A DNA stretch of 64,000 nucleotides from Aquimarina latercula DSM 2041 (GTDB taxonomy: Bacteria > Bacteroidota > Bacteroidia > Flavobacteriales > Flavobacteriaceae), in contig NZ_KE387187.1 in NCBI RefSeq assembly GCF_000430645.1, positions 149,265 through 213,264 of the forward strand, given 5' to 3'. Every line of letters starts with the position of its first letter. Positions within the stretch are counted from its first letter, which is position 1. This document shows, one piece after another, positions 16,054 through 23,175 of the stretch. The position numbers were made by a program, and so were the translations under genes. The notes under the pieces were generated by a model. It was not told the DNA's origin. It searched no databases and saw only the letters and a program-made list of their open reading frames with translations.

Positions 16054-16611
16054 TTAAAATAATAAAGGAAAAATTAAATGGATCATCACCAAACCACCAA
16101 TAAAGAAACCAACAACAGCAATAAGTGATGGTATTTGTAAATTACTTAAACCCGAAATCGCATGACCAGATGTACAACCTCCTGCATAGCGAACACCAAA
16201 ACCAACTAATATTCCACCAATCACAAGAATAATTATTGTTTTTGGAGTCATCATAATTTGATCAGAAAATAACCTACTTGGTATGTAACTTTCTCCAGCA
16301 TCCGCAAAACCTTTTGCTTGAAGATCTTTTACCACATTAGCATTCAGATTTACTTTAGTATCAAAAGACAAGTAATTTTCTGCAATAAAACCACCTATAA
16401 TTATCCCAAAAACTACTACAAGATTCCATCGCTGGGATTTCCAATCAAATCTAAAAAAATCAGCAGTTTTACCAGCACCGCAAATAGTACACATTGTTCT
16501 TAGATTGGAGGACACACCAAACTTTTTACCCATCATAAGCAACAAAAACATTACCAATGTTATCAATGGTCCTGACACATACCAAGGCCACGGTTCATAT
16601 AACCAATTCAT
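16054..16611 (-). CDS. YeeE/YedE-family sulfur transport half-protein
   Basis: This 185-residue membrane protein carries CTICGAGKTADFF near residue 42 and the conserved GGCTSGHAISGLS near residue 145. Together with the next gene it forms a two-part YeeE/YedE unit that probably moves a sulfur compound (thiosulfate, sulfide or persulfide) across the inner membrane. The conserved Cys residues are those used for sulfur relay in this family. It has a GTAAC-N4-GTTAC palindrome 54 bp upstream. Confidence 0.88.
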   Translation of the reverse strand: MNWLYEPWPWYVSGPLITLVMFLLLMMGKKFGVSSNLRTMCTICGAGKTADFFRFDWKSQRWNLVVVFGIIIGGFIAENYLSFDTKVNLNANVVKDLQAKGFADAGESYIPSRLFSDQIMMTPKTIIILVIGGILVGFGVRYAGGCTSGHAISGLSNLQIPSLIAVVGFFIGGLVMIHLIFPLLF

Positions 16612-16664
16612 TCTTTTACAAATTATATTTTAGTGCAATAACTTACATTTTTTAGCTAGAATCA

Positions 16665-16678
16665 GTAACCTAAGTTAC
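16665..16678 (-). promoter_or_regulatory. GTAAC-N4-GTTAC operator, sulfur regulon site 1
   Basis: GTAAC-CTAA-GTTAC is a perfect palindrome upstream of the YeeE/YedE pair. This is the one site of the eleven without a -7 element at the invariant spacing: the nearest candidate is TATTGCAC two bases off (16640 down to 16633). The operator call rests on the palindrome and its three relatives. Confidence 0.68.
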
Positions 16679-16703
16679 ACAAGAATATTTTTGAAACAAT
16701 TAA

Positions 16704-17159
16704 TCAAAATATTTTTGGAAAGAAACGACCTGTAGCCACTTTGTATGCTTTATACTCATCGAAAAATTCAAGTAATTTTTCTTCTTCGTATTTAGTCTTG
16801 AAATAAAAGAGTATATAAATAGTAGTTGCTATAATTAATTTAAAAACAGAACCTATATAAAGCCCATATCCAAATACAACATATAATATTCCTGCATATA
16901 GAGGATGTCTTATAAATTTATAAAGACCTGTTTTAACTAATTTTGAATTTAATTTTGGCGTTGGAAAAGGTGATAGGTTTTTATTTAACTGTAATAAAGC
17001 AACTAACACAATCAAAACACCCAAAACAAACGTAAATAAACCTATTCGATTTATAAATGGTAACCAACCAATACTTCCTATTTTTACATCAATTACGTAC
17101 ACAAAAAACAGTACGAATTGTACTAAAACGAAAAGAAAATCATTGTTTTCTAATTTCAT
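16704..17159 (-). CDS. Isoprenylcysteine carboxyl methyltransferase-family membrane protein
   Basis: This 151-residue integral membrane protein has about four hydrophobic segments and the family core VKTGLYKFIRHPLYAGIL near residue 88, followed by KTKYEEEKLLEFFDEYKAYKVATGRFFP. The RHP...E-E pattern is shared by ICMT/PEMT-type S-adenosylmethionine-dependent methyltransferases. The substrate of bacterial members is generally unknown. Here it lies between two sulfur genes, so a thiol or lipid substrate is possible. It is separated from the upstream YgaP-like gene by a strong terminator and may rely on read-through. Confidence 0.82.
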   Translation of the reverse strand: MKLENNDFLFVLVQFVLFFVYVIDVKIGSIGWLPFINRIGLFTFVLGVLIVLVALLQLNKNLSPFPTPKLNSKLVKTGLYKFIRHPLYAGILYVVFGYGLYIGSVFKLIIATTIYILFYFKTKYEEEKLLEFFDEYKAYKVATGRFFPKIF

Positions 17160-17182
17160 AATTTAAAAAAATAGATTCATAT

Positions 17183-17216
17183 CTAAAAAAACCTGTCATC
17201 ATTTAAATGACAGGTT
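17183..17216 (-). terminator. Rho-independent terminator after the YgaP-like gene
   Basis: AACCTGTCAT (17190-17199) and ATGACAGGTT (17207-17216) form a perfect 10-bp stem with a 7-nt loop. On the minus strand the stem is followed by TTTTTTAG. Confidence 0.82.
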
Positions 17217-17240
17217 AATAAGCAACATCATTAATTAAGT

Positions 17241-17447
17241 TTAGTTCTTTACTTTACAGGTATTTAAACCTACCAGTGAGTATAGAGGGCAAAAACTAAC
17301 AAAACCAGTTACAGCAAATATTCCTGCTAATCCCAATAAAACATATGCAACGGCACCTTGAATAATGTTAAAATAATAAAGTAGCGCAATTGTAATAGCA
17401 ACAATCAATCTCAAAATACGATCTGTATTTCCCATGTTCTTTTTCAT
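17241..17447 (-). CDS. YgaP-like/DUF2892 small membrane protein
   Basis: This 68-residue protein begins MKKNMGNTDRILRLIVAI and has two hydrophobic segments followed by FCPLYSLVGLNTCK, the classic signature of the YgaP transmembrane domain family (DUF2892). In YgaP this module is fused to a rhodanese; here the rhodanese is encoded separately at 18940. The two conserved Cys suggest binding or transfer of sulfane sulfur or thiocyanate at the membrane. A promoter with a GTGAC-N4-GTTAC palindrome lies upstream and a terminator directly downstream. Confidence 0.88.
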   Translation of the reverse strand: MKKNMGNTDRILRLIVAITIALLYYFNIIQGAVAYVLLGLAGIFAVTGFVSFCPLYSLVGLNTCKVKN

Positions 17448-17463
17448 AGTATATAATATAAAA

Positions 17464-17562
17464 TTAGGTTTTAAAAAATTGAATAAGAAGAATTATTATG
17501 GTAGTAATGCTTATACATAATAAACAGACTATTAAAAATTTAATCTCCTTACGCATTTTCAT
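17464..17562 (-). CDS. Possible 32-residue membrane peptide
   Basis: Between the mapped promoter (17589-17633) and the YgaP-like gene, an ATG-started frame encodes 32 residues: a basic start (MKMRKEIKF), a continuous hydrophobic stretch of about 20 residues (LIVCLLCISITTIIILLI) and the tail QFFKT. It would form a single membrane helix with one or two Cys. Its place as first frame in the transcript supports it; its length does not. Confidence 0.45.
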   Translation of the reverse strand: MKMRKEIKFLIVCLLCISITTIIILLIQFFKT

Positions 17563-17588
17563 CTTCAATATTTTGGGTTATTGAGGAA

Positions 17589-17633
17589 CAAATTTATCTT
17601 AGAGGAAGAATAAAAACTGTGACAAATGTTACA
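17589..17633 (-). promoter_or_regulatory. GTGAC-N4-GTTAC operator and -7 element, sulfur regulon site 2
   Basis: GTGAC-AAAT-GTTAC (core 17619-17632) has TAAATTTG as its minus-strand -7 element (17596 down to 17589), a perfect TAnnTTTG at the invariant 29.5-bp distance. The orientation shows that this site drives the reverse YgaP-like unit. Its closeness to the plus-strand methyltransferase start (17648) could also affect that gene. Confidence 0.8.
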
Positions 17634-17647
17634 ACTACACAAATTTT

Positions 17648-18250
17648 ATGATGACCATTCAAAATTTAAGATCAGGACTAGGTAATATTGACATCTACTT
17701 ATTAGATCAAATACTAAAAGATAGATATTCCCAAAATGATAAGATCTTAGATGCAGGATGCGGAAATGGTAGAAATATACATTGGTTTTATGAAAATAAG
17801 TTTAACATCTATGGATTAGATCGGGATGTAGAACAGATCGAATATGTGAAAAGTATATATCCTGATTGGAGTACTAAATTTGATGTATCCTCTTTAGATA
17901 CACTGAAATATCAGAATGATTTTTTTGATCATATTATTTGCAGTGCAGTACTACACTTTGCTTCTAGTACAGACCACTTCAATTCCATGTTTTCAGAACT
18001 TATACGTGTATTAAAACCATCGGGAACTTTATTTATAAGAATGACTTCTGATATTGGAGTAAAAGATAAGATATCCCATATACATAAGGGTGTATATAGA
18101 TTAGGAGATGAATCAGATCGATTCTTGCTAACACAAGAGTTACTCTCTTCTATTATGCATAATCATGGGCTATCATTTTTAGAACCCTTAAAATCCACTA
18201 ACGTACACGATCTAAGATCTATGTCTACGGTAGTACTTCAGAAGATTTAA
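17648..18250 (+). CDS. Class I SAM-dependent methyltransferase
   Basis: This protein of about 200 residues has the SAM-binding motif ILDAGCGNGRNIHWF near residue 37, the acidic end of strand 2 (YGLDRD), FDHIICSAVLHF as motif IV and a LKPSGTLFIRM strand. This is the TehB/Methyltransf_11 pattern, and the substrate cannot be read from sequence. It is the only plus-strand gene within the sulfur block. Its 3' end overlaps the convergent Crp/Fnr gene by 4 bp. Methylation of a thiol, selenium or tellurium compound would fit the context but is speculation. Confidence 0.85.
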   Translation: MMTIQNLRSGLGNIDIYLLDQILKDRYSQNDKILDAGCGNGRNIHWFYENKFNIYGLDRDVEQIEYVKSIYPDWSTKFDVSSLDTLKYQNDFFDHIICSAVLHFASSTDHFNSMFSELIRVLKPSGTLFIRMTSDIGVKDKISHIHKGVYRLGDESDRFLLTQELLSSIMHNHGLSFLEPLKSTNVHDLRSMSTVVLQKI

Positions 18251-18891
18251 GTTACATCAATCAGTTCTATCTCACCTTGTTTTAAAAATATATGACCTTC
18301 TTGCTCTAATTTTTTAAGTAATCTAGATATTACTTCTCTAGAAGACCCTAGATCATGCGCAATATGTTGATGCGTCGTATTAAGAACATTTCGCCCTTTT
18401 AACTTGGCTTCTTTTTTTAAATACTCTAATAATCGCTTATCCTTATTAGAAAATGTCAATATTTCTATAACATCTAATAATTCTTCGAACTTAAGGTTAA
18501 AGAGGTCATAAATAAACTCATTCCATTTCGGATATTTCTTTGCAATTACTAATGCTTTATCTGCTGGTATGACCACCACTTCAGAATCTTCTTCAATCAC
18601 CGCTTTTACCTGACTTTCTTGATTACGAATTAAAGTAGTAACTGACATTACACAACTTTCTCCTGGCTGTATATAATACAATAAAACCTCGTTTCCATTA
18701 ATCGGCTCTTCTTTAAATACTTTTGCTAAACCCGATATTAATAGTGGGATGACTTTAATATATGAGCCTTGTCTAAGAATAACCGTGCCAGCCTCAAATT
18801 TATGAATACTACTAATTGCTACAAGCTCTTTCTTTAAATCTGGCATTGTAGTCAATTTTGGAAAGTAAGTATCTAAAGCTTCAGAAATCAA
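18247..18891 (-). CDS. Crp/Fnr-family transcriptional regulator (regulator 1)
   Basis: This 214-residue protein has an N-terminal cyclic-nucleotide-like sensor fold (FEAGTVILRQGSYIKVIPLLISGLAKVF; PGESCVMSVTTLI with one Cys), a long dimer helix and a C-terminal winged helix with THQHIAHDLGSSREVISRLLKKLEQEG. The recognition helix S-R-E-V-I-S-R keeps the Glu and Arg that read the G:C pair in CRP and FNR. There is no Fnr-type N-terminal Cys cluster. It is the third gene after the MBL-rhodanese and periplasmic rhodanese genes, so it is probably transcribed from the GTAAC-class promoter at 20816-20859. It overlaps the plus-strand methyltransferase end by 4 bp. Confidence 0.9.
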   Translation of the reverse strand: MISEALDTYFPKLTTMPDLKKELVAISSIHKFEAGTVILRQGSYIKVIPLLISGLAKVFKEEPINGNEVLLYYIQPGESCVMSVTTLIRNQESQVKAVIEEDSEVVVIPADKALVIAKKYPKWNEFIYDLFNLKFEELLDVIEILTFSNKDKRLLEYLKKEAKLKGRNVLNTTHQHIAHDLGSSREVISRLLKKLEQEGHIFLKQGEIELIDVT

Positions 18892-18914
18892 CGGTGTTTA
18901 TTTTTTACTAATTT

Positions 18915-18929
18915 AATCAATAATTGATT
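18915..18929. promoter_or_regulatory. 15-bp palindrome upstream of Crp/Fnr regulator 1
   Basis: AATCAATAATTGATT is a perfect 7+1+7 inverted repeat in the 48-bp gap before regulator 1. It fits neither of the two operator classes found here (no N4 spacer). It could be an autoregulatory site or chance in AT-rich DNA. Confidence 0.35.
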
Positions 18930-18939
18930 CTATATTATA

Positions 18940-19380
18940 TCATTTTTCTGAATACGAACTCCAAGCTTTATAACCACCTTTAAAATCATATACTTCATTA
19001 AAACCTAGTTTAACTAATAATTTAGCAGCGCGATGACTTCTCCAACCAGAATAGCAATAAATATATACTGGTTTTTTTTTATTTAGTTTTTGAAATTCTG
19101 AAACAAATTTTTCTCTATTCGCAATACTTATATTTATTGCGTCATCTATATAACCATTAGTGTACTCCTCTACAGTACGTATGTCAATAAATTGCACATT
19201 CTTACCAATTACTTTTTCTTTAATTGAATTGACATCAACAATCTTTATTGAATTGATTTCTTTAGTAGAAGAATTTCTAAAATAATCCTGAGAAAAACCA
19301 AAAAAGATGTTTCCTAAAATTAATAAAAAAGTTACATAATATTTCAACGATATTATTTCAAATCTTACTACATCTTTCAT
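18940..19380 (-). CDS. Exported single-domain rhodanese
   Basis: This 146-residue protein has an N-terminal hydrophobic export segment (YYVTFLLILGNIFFGFSQ) and one rhodanese domain. VQFIDIRTVEEYTNGYIDDAINI is the CH2A region and VYIYCYSGWRSHRAA the active-site loop with catalytic Cys near residue 109. It should carry persulfide in the periplasm, passing sulfane sulfur to or from the membrane YgaP-like and YeeE/YedE proteins. It starts 3 bp after the MBL-rhodanese gene and shares its transcript. Confidence 0.88.
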   Translation of the reverse strand: MKDVVRFEIISLKYYVTFLLILGNIFFGFSQDYFRNSSTKEINSIKIVDVNSIKEKVIGKNVQFIDIRTVEEYTNGYIDDAINISIANREKFVSEFQKLNKKKPVYIYCYSGWRSHRAAKLLVKLGFNEVYDFKGGYKAWSSYSEK

Positions 19381-19383
19381 GAA

Positions 19384-20796
19384 TTATTTTAAGGTAGTTG
19401 GACATACGTAATCTGTCGTTTCTAAACCAGTTTCCTTAATAGCAGCAAAACCACCAGCAACATCTATAAGATTATGAATACCTCTACTCTTCAAGATCGA
19501 AGCAGCAATAACAGATCGATATCCTCCTGCACAATGTATATAAGCCATTTTATCCTCTACAAAATAATGCATATAATCATTGATAAAATCTAATGGCGAA
19601 TTTTTTGCATTCTCTAAGTGTTCGGCAGCAAATTCACTCTCTTTTCTTACATCAAAAACATGTACTTCTTCTCTTTCAATAATGTTTTTAAGCTGCATCG
19701 CTGATATTGATGATATTGTATCAACTTCTTTTTTAGCTTCTTTCCAAGCTTCAATTCCTCCTTCTAAATATCCTAAAGTACCATCAAAACCTACTCGAGA
19801 TAATCGAGTAATCGTTTCTTCTTCTCTACCTATTGGTGTTACTAATAAAATTGGTTGTTGCACATCTGCTATCAAAGTACCTACCCAAGGAGCAAAACTA
19901 CCATCTATTCCAATAAATATAGATCTTGGAATATGAGCTTTTACATATTCGTTTTGATGTCTAACATCTAATACAATCGCACCGGTTTCATTAGCCAACA
20001 TCTCGAAATCTTCTGGAGACAATGGTCTTATTCCTCTTTCTAATACCTCATCTATATCTTCGTATCCTTCTTTGTTAAGTTTAACATTTAAAGGGAAATA
20101 CTTTGGTGGAGGTAACAATCCATCAGTGACTTCGTTTACAAATTCTTCTTTAGTCATATCTGCTCTCAATGCGTAATTCACTTTCTTCTGATTACCCAAA
20201 GTATCAACCGTTTCTTTCATCATATTTTTACCACAAGCAGAACCTGCTCCATGTGCTGGATATACAATTATATCATCATTTAATAGCATAATCTTATTTC
20301 GCAAACTATCAAATAACGTTTCTGCCAATTCTTCCTGCGTAAGGTGAGCAGCTTTCTGAGCTAAATCTGGACGTCCAACATCCCCAAGGAATAAAGTATC
20401 TCCACTAAAAATGGCATGATCCTTACCATTTTTATCACGCAATAAATATGTAGTACTTTCCATAGTGTGGCCTGGAGTATGTAAGGCTACAATAGTTATA
20501 TTTCCTAATTTAAACTCTTGTTCATCACTAGCAATAATAGCTTCAAAAGAAGGATTGGCATTTGGTCCATAAATAATCTTCGCACCTGTTTCTTTAGCGA
20601 GTGTTACATGTCCGCTCACAAAATCCGCATGAAAATGTGTCTCAAAAACATATTTAATTTTTGCTTTGTCATTTCTAGCTCTTTCTATATAAGGTTTTAC
20701 TTCTCTTAACGGATCTATAATTGCAACTTCACCTTCACTTTCAATATAATATGCTCCTTGTGCTAGACACCCAGTATATATTTGTTCTATCTTCAT
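19384..20796 (-). CDS. Persulfide dioxygenase-like MBL protein with two C-terminal rhodanese domains
   Basis: The 470-residue protein begins with an ETHE1-like metallo-beta-lactamase domain (residues 1-245: THFHADFVSGH, FSGDTLFLGDVGRPDLA, VYPAHGAGSACGKN). ETHE1 enzymes oxidise glutathione or other low-molecular persulfides to sulfite with oxygen. A first rhodanese domain (about 255-355: IVLDVRHQNEYVKAHIP, ILLVTPIGREEETITRL) has no catalytic Cys and looks inactive. The second (about 365-465) has IHCAGGYRSVIAA with the active Cys. Cytoplasmic. It heads the operon with the exported rhodanese and regulator 1, from a GTAAC-class promoter with a clear -7 element. Confidence 0.92.
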   Translation of the reverse strand: MKIEQIYTGCLAQGAYYIESEGEVAIIDPLREVKPYIERARNDKAKIKYVFETHFHADFVSGHVTLAKETGAKIIYGPNANPSFEAIIASDEQEFKLGNITIVALHTPGHTMESTTYLLRDKNGKDHAIFSGDTLFLGDVGRPDLAQKAAHLTQEELAETLFDSLRNKIMLLNDDIIVYPAHGAGSACGKNMMKETVDTLGNQKKVNYALRADMTKEEFVNEVTDGLLPPPKYFPLNVKLNKEGYEDIDEVLERGIRPLSPEDFEMLANETGAIVLDVRHQNEYVKAHIPRSIFIGIDGSFAPWVGTLIADVQQPILLVTPIGREEETITRLSRVGFDGTLGYLEGGIEAWKEAKKEVDTISSISAMQLKNIIEREEVHVFDVRKESEFAAEHLENAKNSPLDFINDYMHYFVEDKMAYIHCAGGYRSVIAASILKSRGIHNLIDVAGGFAAIKETGLETTDYVCPTTLK

Positions 20797-20815
20797 TTGT
20801 TCTATTTTTTATTTT

Positions 20816-20859
20816 TAAAAATACTACTCAGATTGTCATTTTACAGTAACAATTGTTAC
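20816..20859 (-). promoter_or_regulatory. GTAAC-N4-GTTAC operator and -7 element, sulfur regulon site 3
   Basis: GTAAC-AATT-GTTAC (20846-20859) is a perfect palindrome. The minus-strand -7 element TATTTTTA (20823 down to 20816) is 29.5 bp from its centre. It drives the persulfide dioxygenase operon. Confidence 0.8.
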
Positions 20860-20882
20860 AGATAAAACAATCTAAATTTTTG

Positions 20883-21683
20883 TTAAGTCAATTCTTTTAT
20901 CAGTATATAAATTCCCATTATTAAAACGAACCATCCAAAGCCTTTTTCTAATTTTTTTCCTTCAATAAAATTGGATAAATATATCCCAAGAAAAATACCT
21001 AGGATAGAAATTCCAGTAAAGAAAATTAGGAAAATCCAATCTATATCTAGATTTTCTACATCGCCCACAAACCCAATCAACGATTTGATTGCAATAATTA
21101 ATAGTGATGTAGCCACTGCTTTTTTCATTGGTAATTTTGCGAATAAGACCAATGCTGGTATTATTAAAAACCCTCCTCCTGCTCCAACAATTCCGGTTAA
21201 TACACCCACTATGAAACCTTCTATTATAATTAAAGGATAATTATATAAAACTTCTTCCTTTTTCTGCAATGTATCTTTTCCGTTTTTTATCATAGAAACC
21301 GAAGCCAATAACATAATCATTGCAAAAAACACCATGATTCCTATATTTTTAGTAATCACCAACTCTGCTACAGAAAAAAGATTGTCCGGTATCGCAGGAA
21401 CCAAAAACTTTCTTGTACCATACACTGCTATAAAAGCCGGAATTGAAAATACCACTGCAGTACGTAAACTAACAATGCCTTTTCTCAGGTTCTTAATAGC
21501 TCCAATTAATGCCGAAGACCCTACAACAAATAATGAATAAGCAGTAGCAGTCACAGGATTAATATGCATTAAATAAACAAAAATCGGTACTGTAAGTATG
21601 GAACCTCCTCCTCCTATTAAACCTAGCACTACTCCAATTATCAATGCGCCAAAATATCCAAGAACTTCTACTATTTCCATCAA
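20883..21683 (-). CDS. TauE/SafE-family anion exporter
   Basis: This 266-residue inner-membrane protein has about eight hydrophobic segments and the family's two inverted repeats, each opening with a glycine-rich loop (LGLIGGGGSILTVPIFVYLM near residue 21 and LTGIVGAGGGFLIIPALVLF near residue 161). TauE/SafE proteins export sulfite, sulfoacetate or related anions. Persulfide oxidation by the neighbouring enzyme makes sulfite, so sulfite export is the natural reading. It has its own GTAAC-class promoter. Confidence 0.88.
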   Translation of the reverse strand: MMEIVEVLGYFGALIIGVVLGLIGGGGSILTVPIFVYLMHINPVTATAYSLFVVGSSALIGAIKNLRKGIVSLRTAVVFSIPAFIAVYGTRKFLVPAIPDNLFSVAELVITKNIGIMVFFAMIMLLASVSMIKNGKDTLQKKEEVLYNYPLIIIEGFIVGVLTGIVGAGGGFLIIPALVLFAKLPMKKAVATSLLIIAIKSLIGFVGDVENLDIDWIFLIFFTGISILGIFLGIYLSNFIEGKKLEKGFGWFVLIMGIYILIKELT

Positions 21684-21693
21684 TTTTTTTTGA

Positions 21694-21737
21694 CAAAAAT
21701 AATTTTAGCTTATGTTAGTCACAGTAACATTAGTTAC
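21694..21737 (-). promoter_or_regulatory. GTAAC-N4-GTTAC operator and -7 element, sulfur regulon site 4
   Basis: GTAAC-ATTA-GTTAC (21724-21737) is followed on the minus strand by TATTTTTG (21701 down to 21694), a perfect TAnnTTTG at 29.5 bp. It lies in the 60-bp gap between regulator 2 and the TauE gene, so the sulfur unit starts afresh here. Confidence 0.8.
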
Positions 21738-21743
21738 ACACTA

Positions 21744-22376
21744 TTATAGACTTATGACTTTTATACTATTTCTATTTAATTCTATTCTACCATCCACCTC
21801 TAGTTTTTTTAACAGTCTAGAAATTACCACTCTAGAGGTATGCAAATCATAGGCAATTTCCTGGTGCGTATTATGTACAATAGTATCGCTATTTACTTTT
21901 ATTTTATCTTTAAGATATTTTAGTAATCGTTCGTCCATATTAAGAAAAGCAATGTTATCTATAGCCTCAATTGCTTCCATCAATCTTTTATGATAACTTT
22001 CGAAGACAAAACTTCTCCATGAACTATATTTTGTGGTCCACTCTTCCATTTTTTTTATTGGAATCATGATAAGTGTAGAGTCCATCTCCGCGATTGCTTT
22101 TATTTCGCTTTTATGATGTCCCATACAACATGAAAGGGTCATTGCGCAAGTATCCCCTTTTTCTAAAAAATAAAGTAACAACTCATCGCCTTCCTGATCT
22201 TCTCTTAATATTTTGATTGCTCCATTAATAATCAAAGGCATTGACTTAATGTAACTACCCGGCTTAATAAGTATATCACCCTCGAGTACTTCTTTAGTTA
22301 TAGAAACCTTACTAATTTCTTCTAAAAGCTCTTTCTCAAAAAAATGACCATAATTATTATTCAGTTCTTCAATCAT
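21744..22376 (-). CDS. Crp/Fnr-family transcriptional regulator (regulator 2)
   Basis: This 210-residue relative of regulator 1 has the same fold: sensor barrel (VLEGDILIKPGSYIKSMPLIINGAIKIL), dimer helix and winged helix with THQEIAYDLHTSRVVISRLLKKLEVDG. The sensor carries a Cys/His-rich patch, KGDTCAMTLSCCMGHHKS near residue 78, which could bind metal, haem or a thiol signal. In the recognition helix S-R-V-V-I-S-R, Val replaces the Glu of regulator 1. That Arg-Val pairing resembles cyanobacterial NtcA, which reads GTA-N8-TAC. It is the last gene of the reverse USP-cardiolipin synthase-patatin operon, whose promoter carries a TGAT-class site. Confidence 0.9.
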   Translation of the reverse strand: MIEELNNNYGHFFEKELLEEISKVSITKEVLEGDILIKPGSYIKSMPLIINGAIKILREDQEGDELLLYFLEKGDTCAMTLSCCMGHHKSEIKAIAEMDSTLIMIPIKKMEEWTTKYSSWRSFVFESYHKRLMEAIEAIDNIAFLNMDERLLKYLKDKIKVNSDTIVHNTHQEIAYDLHTSRVVISRLLKKLEVDGRIELNRNSIKVISL

Positions 22377-22387
22377 TCTGATTTATT

Positions 22388-23164
22388 CTATTTTTGGTTT
22401 TCAAAATATTGTTCTAATTGTTGTTTGGCTTCCTGATAACCCAACTCAAAAATTTGATCTAAATTTCCACTACTAAAGAGCCCATGATTGGTAAGTTTCT
22501 TTGGTTGAATCACCAAATCACATTCATCAAATTTTGTTTCAGAATTGGGCATAGCTCTTAAATAATATGCTCGTTGCATAACATTATATGCATGCTTAAA
22601 ATCTGTGAGTTTAGGTTTTCGGATAGGAGTAACATCAATTCCTATGATCATATCACATTGTTTTTTTATCGGCATGATCGGAAAATTATCCAAAATTCCT
22701 CCATCAGAATATAATTGATCTTCAATCTGTATCGGAGAAAACACACCCGGAAAAGCAGCTGAGGCCAATATAGGTTTAATTAATTCTCCCTTATTAAAAA
22801 CCGTTACTGTTCCTGTCAAAAGGTTCGTAGCAGTAACAAAAAGTTTTTTCTCCAGACTTTCGAAAGAGTTTTCATTAAAATAATTAATTAAATCATCGTA
22901 AAATTTTTCTGAATCTAAAAAACCTGCCTTTTTTCTGGTAAACCTATTTAATTTAAACAGCGGTGTTTTACTAAAAAAACTCTTAATCTTTTCTATAGAA
23001 TGTCCAGCAGCATATAACGAACCTACAATTGCTCCTGCACTGGTCCCAGAGACATAATTCGGAAACAAACCAGCTTCTTCTATTGCTTTTATTGCTCCTA
23101 TATGTGCTACACCTTTAAACCCTCCGCCAGAAAGGACAAGACCAACATTTTTTAAAGTTTCCAT
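22388..23164 (-). CDS. Patatin-like phospholipase
   Basis: This 258-residue lipid acyl hydrolase of the RssA/YlbK type has the oxyanion loop LVLSGGGFKGVAHIGAI at residue 9, the nucleophile elbow GTSAG with catalytic Ser near residue 42, and the catalytic Asp in SDGGILDNFPI near residue 153. No signal peptide, so it acts on membrane lipids from the cytoplasmic side. It is 11 bp from both neighbours. Pairing with cardiolipin synthase suggests phospholipid remodelling under the stress regulon. Confidence 0.9.
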   Translation of the reverse strand: METLKNVGLVLSGGGFKGVAHIGAIKAIEEAGLFPNYVSGTSAGAIVGSLYAAGHSIEKIKSFFSKTPLFKLNRFTRKKAGFLDSEKFYDDLINYFNENSFESLEKKLFVTATNLLTGTVTVFNKGELIKPILASAAFPGVFSPIQIEDQLYSDGGILDNFPIMPIKKQCDMIIGIDVTPIRKPKLTDFKHAYNVMQRAYYLRAMPNSETKFDECDLVIQPKKLTNHGLFSSGNLDQIFELGYQEAKQQLEQYFENQK

Positions 23165-23175
23165 CTTTTTATATT

